Of a stretch of 56,614 nucleotides of DNA, positions 29,629-37,600 are shown one piece after another. The position numbers were made by a program, and so were the translations under genes. The notes below the pieces were generated by a model. That model worked only from the letters and a program-made list of their open reading frames with translations, ran no database searches and was not told where the DNA came from. Position 1 is the first letter of the stretch; every line of letters starts with the position of its first letter. The stretch is from JBBQWR01 sp038210495 (lineage in GTDB: Bacteria; Planctomycetota; Planctomycetia; Pirellulales; DATAWG01): assembly GCA_038210495.1 (NCBI GenBank), contig JBBQWR010000041.1:1-56614 (forward strand), given 5' to 3'.

Positions 29629-29748
29629 GGGAGTCGGGAGCCGGGAGACGGGAGTCTTTTTCCCGCTTCGGGGGAGAATGGAAAGGCTCCGGAGAATTCC
29701 CGAGATTCCGCCGCCGCAAGGCGGCGCGTCCACTCCCGTCTCCCGACC
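29629..29748. repeat. GGGAGAC-tagged hairpin with GCCGCC-GCAA-GGCGGC core
   Basis: G-rich tags at 29629-29656 (CCGGGAGACGGGAGTC at 29641-29656) pair with CACTCCCGTCTCCCGACC at 29731-29748. In between, GCCGCC (29710-29715) and GGCGGC (29720-29725) form a stem closed by the GNRA-type loop GCAA. It ends one base before the desaturase stop codon. The same core hairpin occurs at 49761-49776 inside differently tagged arms. The gap 29503-29628 holds nothing else I recognise. Confidence 0.72.
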
Positions 29749-29749
29749 T

Positions 29750-30538
29750 CTATCTCCGCCGCGTCGGCAAAAACGGCTGCACCATCTGCCAGAGGTAGTT
29801 TTGGCGAATCGGCTGGCGGAGCCCGAAACTTTCCGGCTCGTGGTCGGGGCAGCGGTAGGTGCCGAACAGCAGGTCCATCAGCGGCGAAATGTTGGCGTAG
29901 TTCCCCGCGTTCCGGTCACGATCGTGATGCCAGTGGTGCAGCTCCGGGGCGCCGATCAACACTCGCAGCGGTCCGATCGGCAGCCGGACGTTCGAGTGAA
30001 TGTAGATCGCCCAAATGCCGCGGAACGCGATAAACCCCGCCAGTACCTCCAGCCGCACGCCGAGCAGAAACGCCGGCAGATTGATCAGTCCCACGGTGTA
30101 AATCGTGTCGACCGGGTGTTCGCGATGAGCGGCCAACCAATCGAGATGCTCGGCGCTATGGTGGATCGCATGGAACCGCCACAAAAACGGAACTCGGTGC
30201 TGAATTCGATGGCCCCAGTAGATGAAAACGTCGCTCATGATCACGACGAAGATGGCTTGCAGCCAATACGGCTTGGCGCCGACCGAGTCGCGAAACGTGG
30301 ACGGCAAATGCACGTCGAGCCATTCGCCAAAGACAATGAGCAGCCAAAACACCAGCCCGTTCCAGACTAGGTACTGACCGGCGAAGAAGCACAGATCGAC
30401 AAACCAAGCCGGACGAAAGAACTTCTGCTCCGGCTTGGCGGGAAATGCCCACTCAAGCGGCCAAAAAACGGCGGCGAGGAACAGTAGGCTAATCGTCGTC
30501 GCTTTGAGAGCGAGGAGCCACGCGTCTAGCGAGTTCAT
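29750..30538 (-). CDS. Fatty acid hydroxylase / sterol desaturase family membrane protein
   Basis: A 262-residue integral membrane di-iron enzyme. The histidine clusters are visible: HRIQHR, HAIHHSAEH, a single H in YIHSNV and HHWHHDRDRNAGNY, spaced between four or so hydrophobic segments. Such enzymes hydroxylate or desaturate lipids; the substrate here is unknown. The ATG at 30538 lies two bases after the stop of the upstream SSKS-repeat gene, so the two are translationally coupled; 18 extra upstream codons in the same frame lie within that gene and were rejected. The stop codon abuts a hairpin repeat. Confidence 0.88.
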   Translation of the reverse strand: MNSLDAWLLALKATTISLLFLAAVFWPLEWAFPAKPEQKFFRPAWFVDLCFFAGQYLVWNGLVFWLLIVFGEWLDVHLPSTFRDSVGAKPYWLQAIFVVIMSDVFIYWGHRIQHRVPFLWRFHAIHHSAEHLDWLAAHREHPVDTIYTVGLINLPAFLLGVRLEVLAGFIAFRGIWAIYIHSNVRLPIGPLRVLIGAPELHHWHHDRDRNAGNYANISPLMDLLFGTYRCPDHEPESFGLRQPIRQNYLWQMVQPFLPTRRR

Positions 30539-30540
30539 GG

Positions 30541-31230
30541 TTATTTTCCGCCGGATTGAGATGCTCGCTGGTTCGGCGCCGGGCTGTCCCAATATGGATC
30601 GGCCGCCCGCAATGAGTTGGCGGGATGCGGCGGAATGTAGGTTGGCACGGCGACGGGGGCCGGGGCGCTGCGGTCCATGATCGGCGCCGATTTGGAACTG
30701 TACATCAGGCTCGAGCGGCGTGGCTTTTCGCTTGCGGCCGGCGAAGAAGTGGCTGGCGGAGGATTGGGAGCGCTGTACAACGGGCCGCCGCCAATCGTGG
30801 TCGAACCGCTGTAAGACTTCGATCCGCTAAACAGCACCGATCTTGGCGCTGCTGGTTGCGACACTGCCGACTGCGATTGCCCGACACCTGATGGAACTGA
30901 CTGTGGCGGCGTGAGAATTATGGATTTTGAAGAGGAGATGATCGTCGCGCGCGACGCCGGTTGCGGAGTGGTGGTCGGCCCACGGGGCGAGGCAGTGGTC
31001 GATTGAGAGGGTGGAGCATATTCTCCGGCGGCGATGGCGGCCGATTTCGAGCCGCTGAAGAATTGCATCGTGCGCGGCGGAGCCTTGGGCGCCTGAGCCG
31101 CTTGGGTCGGCAGGGCGTCGGGTCGCGGCACGAGCCAGAGCGTGCCTCCGGCCCGCACATAGACAAATCCGCTGGCCAAAACCACGGACCAAATCACCGC
31201 CGTCGCGCGAACGAAGCTTTTGTATCTCAT
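30541..31230 (-). CDS. SSKS-repeat exported protein of unknown function
   Basis: A 229-residue Pro/Ser/Ala-rich protein with an N-terminal hydrophobic segment (AVIWSVVLASGFVYV). It has four short repeats: MQFFSGSKSAAI (~55), TIISSSKSIIL (~95), VLFSGSKSYSG (~132) and LMYSSKSAPI (~178), each a hydrophobic run then S-[GS]-S-K-S, separated by Pro/Ser-rich spacers. No known domain is recognised. It is immediately upstream of the desaturase gene, which suggests a related envelope role, possibly as a substrate or anchor for a modifying enzyme (speculation). The start is the ATG at 31230; no strong ribosome site was seen. Confidence 0.65.
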   Translation of the reverse strand: MRYKSFVRATAVIWSVVLASGFVYVRAGGTLWLVPRPDALPTQAAQAPKAPPRTMQFFSGSKSAAIAAGEYAPPSQSTTASPRGPTTTPQPASRATIISSSKSIILTPPQSVPSGVGQSQSAVSQPAAPRSVLFSGSKSYSGSTTIGGGPLYSAPNPPPATSSPAASEKPRRSSLMYSSKSAPIMDRSAPAPVAVPTYIPPHPANSLRAADPYWDSPAPNQRASQSGGK

Positions 31231-31344
31231 GCCCGAATTTTAGAACCGACAGCGCGACCGCGTCAAAGGAATTTTGCTCGTTGCGCGCCGGTAGTTACAG
31301 GGGCGTTACAAGTACCGGCGCCGCGGGATCGTCGCGGGCGCGGG

Positions 31345-31719
31345 TCAGCGGGGCGCCGGGCGGCTGCACATGATCGCTTCGCTGCGGTCACGGTAATTCG
31401 GCAGGATGGCGTTAAGCCGGCAGAGCTCGAGGGCTCGGCGGTTGATGGCGGACAATCCGCAGATTCTCAGCAGGCCATCGTGCTGCTGGATGCGCTTGGC
31501 GAGCACAATCAGTTGCCCGATCAGATAACTGCGCAAGAGCTCGACTTGGTCCAACTCGAGCACGACGCTGTAGGTGAAGTTCTGCTCGAGGATCGACCAG
31601 ACTCCATCGGCGAGCGGCAGATCGCTCCAGTCGGTGTCCGGTTGTTGAATGGCGCGCACGAACAACAACTCCGGTCCCCGTTCTACCTCGAAACCTAAAC
31701 CCGAGATCGTTTCTAACAT
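31345..31719 (-). CDS. STAS-domain (anti-anti-sigma-like) protein
   Basis: A 124-residue single-domain protein. The order of strands and helices and the phrases SVVLELDQVELLRSYLIGQL, AKRIQQHDGLLRICGLS and RALELCRLNAILPNY match STAS domains such as SpoIIAA and related anti-sigma antagonists. In the usual [ML]DSSG phosphorylation loop this protein reads LRSYLIG, so the classical phosphoserine position is probably a tyrosine and kinase-based switching may be lost. A GGGAG site precedes the ATG at 31719. The neighbours give no clue to a partner sigma factor or kinase. Confidence 0.72.
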   Translation of the reverse strand: MLETISGLGFEVERGPELLFVRAIQQPDTDWSDLPLADGVWSILEQNFTYSVVLELDQVELLRSYLIGQLIVLAKRIQQHDGLLRICGLSAINRRALELCRLNAILPNYRDRSEAIMCSRPAPR

Positions 31720-31833
31720 GGCTCAGCTCCCGCCTAAGGTAGCCAATGGTGACAAATCTTTTCCGCTCGAAGCGCCATCATCATAAAGCGGTATTACAAG
31801 TCATGCAAAAGATTTTATGCATAATTCGTAATA

Positions 31834-32052
31834 TCCGAATAAACGGACAATGTGCTAGCACGCGAGTTGACATGGAGATGATCGCGAACGCTGGTAAGAG
31901 GCGCTGGATGGAAAACCCTTGCTGCCTCAACTCAACCACCTTTAAGGGCGGCGCCTGAAAGTCCGAACTAACGGATAGTACCACAGAATCCGACCATTGC
32001 GAATTTTCCCAATACACACGCCCGTTAAACCAAATATCCGCTAGCACGCGGA
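31834..32052 (+). promoter_or_regulatory. Three TCCG-N-CGGA palindromes in the TonB-receptor leader
   Basis: TCCGAATAAACGGA (31834-31847) and TCCGAACTAACGGA (31962-31975) match at 12 of 14 positions; a third, TCCG-CTAGCACG-CGGA, lies at 32037-32052. GCTAGCACGCG also occurs near 31854 and near 32040. The spacing and resemblance suggest operator sites or small RNA hairpins controlling the receptor. The whole 31720-32118 gap is otherwise A+T-richer than its surroundings and contains no gene. Confidence 0.4.
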
Positions 32053-32118
32053 AAATCAGATTGGCTCGAACGCTTTCCAGCGATCGGCAAGTCTGTCGTT
32101 AGCGGACCGGAGCGAACG

Positions 32119-34620
32119 ATGCAACAACAGTCCTTCTTCATCAAGGCCTCAGTCTGGACCGTGGCGCTCGCGCTGCTCGCGACCTTGTTGGCGCCTCACG
32201 CCAAGGCGGAAGATATCGATCTGCTGCTCAACGGCCCCGAGCGCGTGCTGCCGCAATTGCGATTGGCGTCGCTGGACGACATCGTGCCGGACTATCCCGA
32301 CGCCAGCCCGAAGCTTCGCAAAGAACGGCGGCTGCCGGAAGTGGTCGATGTATTCGACGGGGCGGCCCGGTTCACGGCCTTTCAGCCGCCCGCTCCCGCC
32401 CCGACGCAACCGCTGCAGCCCATCGCGCCAACTCAGCCCTTACAGCCGACGACCCCGAACCAGCCGGGCGCTCCGACTCCCGGGGAGACGGGCCAGTCGC
32501 CGATCTCGATCAAGGAATTGGAAACACTGGCGGGGGGCGCCGGAAGCGCGGTCGTGGCGCCGCAAACGGCGGCCCCCGGAGCGCCCGACATCGTCGCCGG
32601 TTTGGCGGCGGCCCAAGGAGGCGAGACGGTTTCGGCCCAGCATCGATCGGAAACATCCTACGATCCGGTGATTCGGGGCTACTACGGCGGGCAGATTTAC
32701 TCAAGCGCCGATAGCGCTTACTGGTTCCCCGCGCGGCCCGACCTCGATACCGCGCTCAGTAAACTCGACCCGGCGCTCGTGCAAAGCATCACGGTGATCC
32801 CCGGTCCGTATGGAGTTCAATACGGTCCGGGTCTGACGTTCATCGACGTCCAAACGGCGCCGACGACCCGTAGCAAAAATGGATGCTTCGAAACGACCTA
32901 TGATACGCTCGGCACGTTCAGGACCAACGGCAGCCAATACTCGGCCCGGGAAATCGTCAACGGGGGCAGCGGCGACTGGGGCTTTCGCCTGAGCGCGGGC
33001 GTGGCCAACGGCGCCGACTATCGAGCCGGCAACGGGCAGAAAATTCCTTCCGCGTACAACAATCACGACGAAATGGCCGAATTCGGCTACGACCTCAGTC
33101 CATCCACTCGTTTGGAGGTCGCCTACTTGCGATTCGATCAGCTCGAAACACAATATCCGGGCCGCGTGTTCGACATCGACAACCTGGGCACGGATGCGTT
33201 CAACGTGAAATTGGTGAACGACGACGTCGGGTCGCAACTGACCAAGTGGTCGCTCAGCGCCTGGTCCAATCGCACTGGCTATCGAGGCACGATTCACCAA
33301 CACCCCGAGTTTCCCACCATCGAGCGATTCGAAGCCGCCCTCGATATCGAAGCAGGTCAAGATCCCTTCTTGGGAGTTCAATCGGTCATCACGGGAAATA
33401 CGTCCGGAAATGCGCTATCCAGCGGAATTCGGTGGGGACAGCAATGGGGGGACACGGATAGCGTTCACTTCGACACGGGAACGGATTTCCGATTTTTGCA
33501 GCAGAGAATCGCCGAGCATCTCAATATCACGCCGCCGGACCCCGCCAACTTCTTTACGGCGGACAGCGGTGTCCCGACCTCGCATTTGGTCGATCCTGGA
33601 TTGTATGCCGAGATCGTCGTGCCTTGGACCTGCTGCCTGAAGTCAAACATCGGAGCCCGGTACGACTACGTTCAAACGCACGCCAGCGCCGGCGAACTCG
33701 CCGATCCCAACCTGTTCACATCCAACCAATTCGTCGATGCAGACCTGAATCAGCGGGATTCGCTCTGGGCCGCCTATATCACCAACGAAGCCAAGCTGAC
33801 CCAGAACTGGACGGCGCGCCTGAATCTCGGTCACGCCGAAAATCCGCCGACCTTGCTAGAGCGGTACTCGAACTTGGCCTTCGTCGGAATTGCACAGAGT
33901 GCTTTCACTCGATTGATCGGCGATGCGAATCTAAGGCCCGAGCGCGATTGGCAGATCGACCTTTCGCTGGAAGCCGAATTCGACAATTTCCGGGGCAAGG
34001 TAAGTGGCTATCATGCTTGGATCAACGACTATATCACGTACTCCGACGCCTTCGTCAGCTCCCCGCCGTTCTTCCCTTCGGCGCGAATTCTCAACTTCCT
34101 GCCGACTCGCCTCGCCACGCTGACGGGCTTCGAGTGGACGGGCGAGTACGACGCAACCTGCTGCTTGAGTCCGTTCGCTCGCATGTCGTACGTCTACGGC
34201 GTGGATCAAGAAATTCACACCGCCTTGCCGAGCATTCCGCCGCTCAGCAGCCAGTTTGGCGTTCGCTGGCACGACCCGAACAAGAATCGCCCATGGCAGG
34301 TGGAACTGTTTGGACGGGCCGATTATCGGCAAGACCATGTGGGCGTGATCCGCTCCAGTCAAGATCCGAGCGGCCTGACGGCGCTCGAACTTCCGACGCC
34401 CGGGTTCCTGGTTTGGAACATCCACGCCTATTACAACTACACGCCTAACTTCAAGCTGGTGTGCGGAATCGACAATATCTTCAATCGGACGTATCTGCAG
34501 GCCCTCGACCTGCGGCTTGGTGGACCACAAGTGTCTCCCAATGGACCGAGCGTATTCCCGACGTCATTCGTTTACGAACCGGGGATCAGCGGATACTTCG
34601 GCTTTGACTGGAAGTTCTAG
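32119..34620 (+). CDS. TonB-dependent outer-membrane receptor
   Basis: An 833-residue outer-membrane protein. A signal peptide (core VWTVALALLATLLAP, cleavage near KAED) is followed by a Pro/Thr-rich region (~90-130), a plug domain (~135-260; VIRGYYGGQIYSS, ITVIPGPYGVQYGPG) and a beta barrel ending in an aromatic C terminus (GYFGFDWKF), as required for outer-membrane insertion. Barrel phrases typical of the family include LRPERDWQIDLSLEAEFDN and FKLVCGIDNIFNRTYL. I do not see an obvious TonB box, and the substrate is unknown; siderophores, vitamins and sugars are the usual ones. A GGAG site precedes the ATG at 32119. Its stop codon overlaps the stop of the convergent surface-protein gene in CTAG (34617-34620). 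Confidence 0.88.
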   Translation: MQQQSFFIKASVWTVALALLATLLAPHAKAEDIDLLLNGPERVLPQLRLASLDDIVPDYPDASPKLRKERRLPEVVDVFDGAARFTAFQPPAPAPTQPLQPIAPTQPLQPTTPNQPGAPTPGETGQSPISIKELETLAGGAGSAVVAPQTAAPGAPDIVAGLAAAQGGETVSAQHRSETSYDPVIRGYYGGQIYSSADSAYWFPARPDLDTALSKLDPALVQSITVIPGPYGVQYGPGLTFIDVQTAPTTRSKNGCFETTYDTLGTFRTNGSQYSAREIVNGGSGDWGFRLSAGVANGADYRAGNGQKIPSAYNNHDEMAEFGYDLSPSTRLEVAYLRFDQLETQYPGRVFDIDNLGTDAFNVKLVNDDVGSQLTKWSLSAWSNRTGYRGTIHQHPEFPTIERFEAALDIEAGQDPFLGVQSVITGNTSGNALSSGIRWGQQWGDTDSVHFDTGTDFRFLQQRIAEHLNITPPDPANFFTADSGVPTSHLVDPGLYAEIVVPWTCCLKSNIGARYDYVQTHASAGELADPNLFTSNQFVDADLNQRDSLWAAYITNEAKLTQNWTARLNLGHAENPPTLLERYSNLAFVGIAQSAFTRLIGDANLRPERDWQIDLSLEAEFDNFRGKVSGYHAWINDYITYSDAFVSSPPFFPSARILNFLPTRLATLTGFEWTGEYDATCCLSPFARMSYVYGVDQEIHTALPSIPPLSSQFGVRWHDPNKNRPWQVELFGRADYRQDHVGVIRSSQDPSGLTALELPTPGFLVWNIHAYYNYTPNFKLVCGIDNIFNRTYLQALDLRLGGPQVSPNGPSVFPTSFVYEPGISGYFGFDWKF

Positions 34621-37600
34621 TGATTGGGGAAGATCGAGCTGCATAGCAGGCCATTCAGATAGTTGAATGAACTGAGAATTGCGTTGGTGACGCTGATCTT
34701 AGTGCCCTTCGTGAACTTGCCCAGCAAATACTCGGTAATCGTCAACCGCGAGGCGGCGCCGAACGAATTGGGACCGGTTGAATTGGCCGTGCCCTTATCC
34801 ACGTTGTTGACGCCGGCGATCGTCGACGCCGACTTGTTGGAGTACAGGATTTGCTTGATCGGTCCCACCGTGGCGTTAATGGTCGGCAATTGGTGGGCCT
34901 GCTGTTGCATGTAGGTGTAGCGACTGTCGTACAACAAGAAATCCGTGTCGGTCGCGAACACGGCGTTTTTGACGTCCGCGTCATTGATATTGTGCACAAA
35001 CGTGCCCTGCGTCGGGCCTCCCAGCCAATAATCGGCGACCAAATAGTTGGTGAAGATCTGTTGCTTGGTGATCTTATGGTTGTCGCCAATCCCGCCGCCG
35101 CCGAAGATGACATCTCGGCTCAGGCCGCCGATTAAAATATCGTGCCCCAGGCCTCCGGCGACGAGCGTGGGAATGGCCGTGCCGGTAATGGTCTTGGCGT
35201 TCACAGCGCCGGTTATCGTGGGTCCGGTAAGAACGGTGCGATTTTCCAACCAGTCGCCCGTGCTGGTCGTGCTGCCGCCGAACAGTTCAATCAGGGCCAA
35301 GTCTCTCGCCTCGAAAACGACGCTCGGGGCATATTGGCCCGGCGCGTAGTTCGTGAACGCGGATTCCGGGGGGCCCATGACGGGGTCCGGCGTGACGGCC
35401 CGCGTGCGCATCGGCGGCAAAGTCGGCGCGTTGTTTTGGCTGGCCCCGGCCGACATGACGATGGCGGTCGTCTGATTCGTCCCTTCGGCCGCCGCGTCGA
35501 TGATGAAGACGCTCATCGAGTGGGCTCCACCACCGTCCACCGCGACATCGAGCCCCGCCGATAAATTCAAGCCGGCGGCGGGAACCGAAAACAGGAATTT
35601 GTTCGTGAAGCATCCCGTGGGCGGATTGGCGCCGTCCAATTCTAGCCGCAGTTTCGGCGCGGCGGGCGCCATGCCGTCGGTTTGCACCGTGCCGGCCGTG
35701 TATGTGAACGCGATCACCGCCGGCGCGAAGCCGGTGATTTGATTGACGATCGAACCCGTGGCGCTGATGCGAGCGTTGTCGGCGGCGGCGCCACCGATAT
35801 CGCTCACCACCAAGCCATTTCCGGCGCCGGATGTATTGACCGTCAGCGGGCCGAGAATCGACTGCAAGTTGCCCGTCGCCGTCGTGGCCGTGCGGCTGGT
35901 AGTGTTGGGGACGATCGTGGACGATACGTAGATGTTGTTGTTGCCGTTCAGGGCGTCGACTCTAAGAGGCGAGCCGGCATCGACTGCTTCGACGTTGAAA
36001 AAATCGTGGCCGGTGGCGCCGCCCGCTAGTTTTACCGAAGTGGCCACGATCGGAGCGTTCACGTCAATCTGCGATTGCGTGCCGCTGGACGTGAGCGTTA
36101 CCGTGCTTGGGGAGGCGACCTTCGTCTGAGCATTGACGGCAATCGTGGCGCTGTTGCCAAGCGTAGTGACCGCGATTGTGCCCAGCGGAGCCAAGTTGCC
36201 GACAAGTCCGTTGAAGTTGACGTTGCCGCCGAGCGTGGCGGCGACACCGGCCATCACGGTCAAATCGAAGTGTCCGTTGACCGTGGAACCAAATGTGATG
36301 TTGCCGCCGGCGCCCGTGTCGGTCAGCCCTGTTGTGGCGCCGAGCGTGACCGCCCCTTCGTAATTTTGGCCGCCGGCTTTCGTTTTCACCGTGCCGCCAT
36401 TGAGAGCGGCCGGGCCCTTAACGTCCAGCGCCCCTAGGGCGACGCTATTTCCCACGGCCGCGTCGAACTCGGTCGTTCCCGTCGTGTTGGTCGTCAGTCC
36501 TTCGACGCCAGCGGTCGTGGCGTCCACGGTCGCCGTCGCGCCCTTGAACCAGATCTTTCCGGCATTGGTGTCGCTGAGCGTTTCGGTGGCGCCCAGCGTG
36601 ACGGCGCCTTCATACGTTTGGCCGCCAGTCCGCGTTTTGATGATGGCGCCGCTGAGCAGAGCCGAACCCTTGATGTCCAGCGCGCCTAGGACGACGCTAT
36701 TCCCCACGGCCGCGTCGAACTCGGTCGTCCCGGTCGTGTTGGTCGTCAGTCCTTCGACGCCAGCGGTCGTGGCGTCCACGGTCGCCGTCGCGCCTTTGAA
36801 CCAGATCTTTCCGGCGTTAGTGTCGCTGAGTGTTTCGGTGGCGCCCAACGTGACGGCGCCTTCATACGTTTGGCCGCCCGTCCGCGTTTTGATGATGGCG
36901 CCGCTGAGCAGAGCCGCACCTTTGACGTCCAGCGCCCCTAGGGCGACGCTATTCCCCACGGCCGCGTCGAACTCGGTCGTCCCGGTCGTGCTGGTCGTTA
37001 GTCCCTCGACGCCGGCAGTTGTGGCGTCCACGGTCGTAGTCGCGCCTTTGAACCAGATTTTTCCGCCGTTGCCGTCAGATAGCGTTTCGGTAGCGGCGAG
37101 TGTAACGGCGCCCGTATATGTTTGACCGCTGGCGCCGGCCGTCGTACCGGTTTTGACCGTGGCGCCACCCAAACTAATCTTGTCAGCAGTTACGGCCAGG
37201 CTGCCATGCAGCGCCGCGGCGCCGGTGAAGGTCACGGAGTTGGTCACCGCGTTGCCCGTTTTGGTCGTGATCGTCAGGTTTGTGTTCGCGTGATTGCCCA
37301 GGCCGTCGCTTCCTTGCGCCGAGGCGACCGTGACCGACCCGCGGGTCGGATCGGCGATGACGCCGGGGTTGTTCGACGTGTCGATGGTGAGATTGGTGTT
37401 GTTCCAAAAGGCGACCTTTTCGAAGGCCACGCCCGCGCCGGCGACGGGGGTTACCAAGAGGACGTGCTGGGCGCCGTTGGTGAAACTGGTGTTCGAGTCG
37501 GCGACGTTGACCCCTTGATCCCCGGCGGCCGTTTGAAGCGTCGCGGAGGCCATGCCGTGGATGTCGATCGGCGTGAGCCCCGAGAACGCGATCGAGTCGG

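Noticed and set aside
28090..30033. A 647-codon open frame on the plus strand
   Set aside because: It is antisense to the CPFC gene and a hairpin repeat, is very Arg/His/Asp-rich and has no recognisable domain or ribosome site.
31746..32100. Cobalamin or similar riboswitch before the TonB receptor
   Set aside because: No cobalamin-box consensus was found; the palindromes are more like operators.
36391..37125. A plus-strand frame of Val/Ser/Ala/Pro repeats
   Set aside because: It is the complement of the tandem repeats of the surface-protein gene, which explains its regularity.
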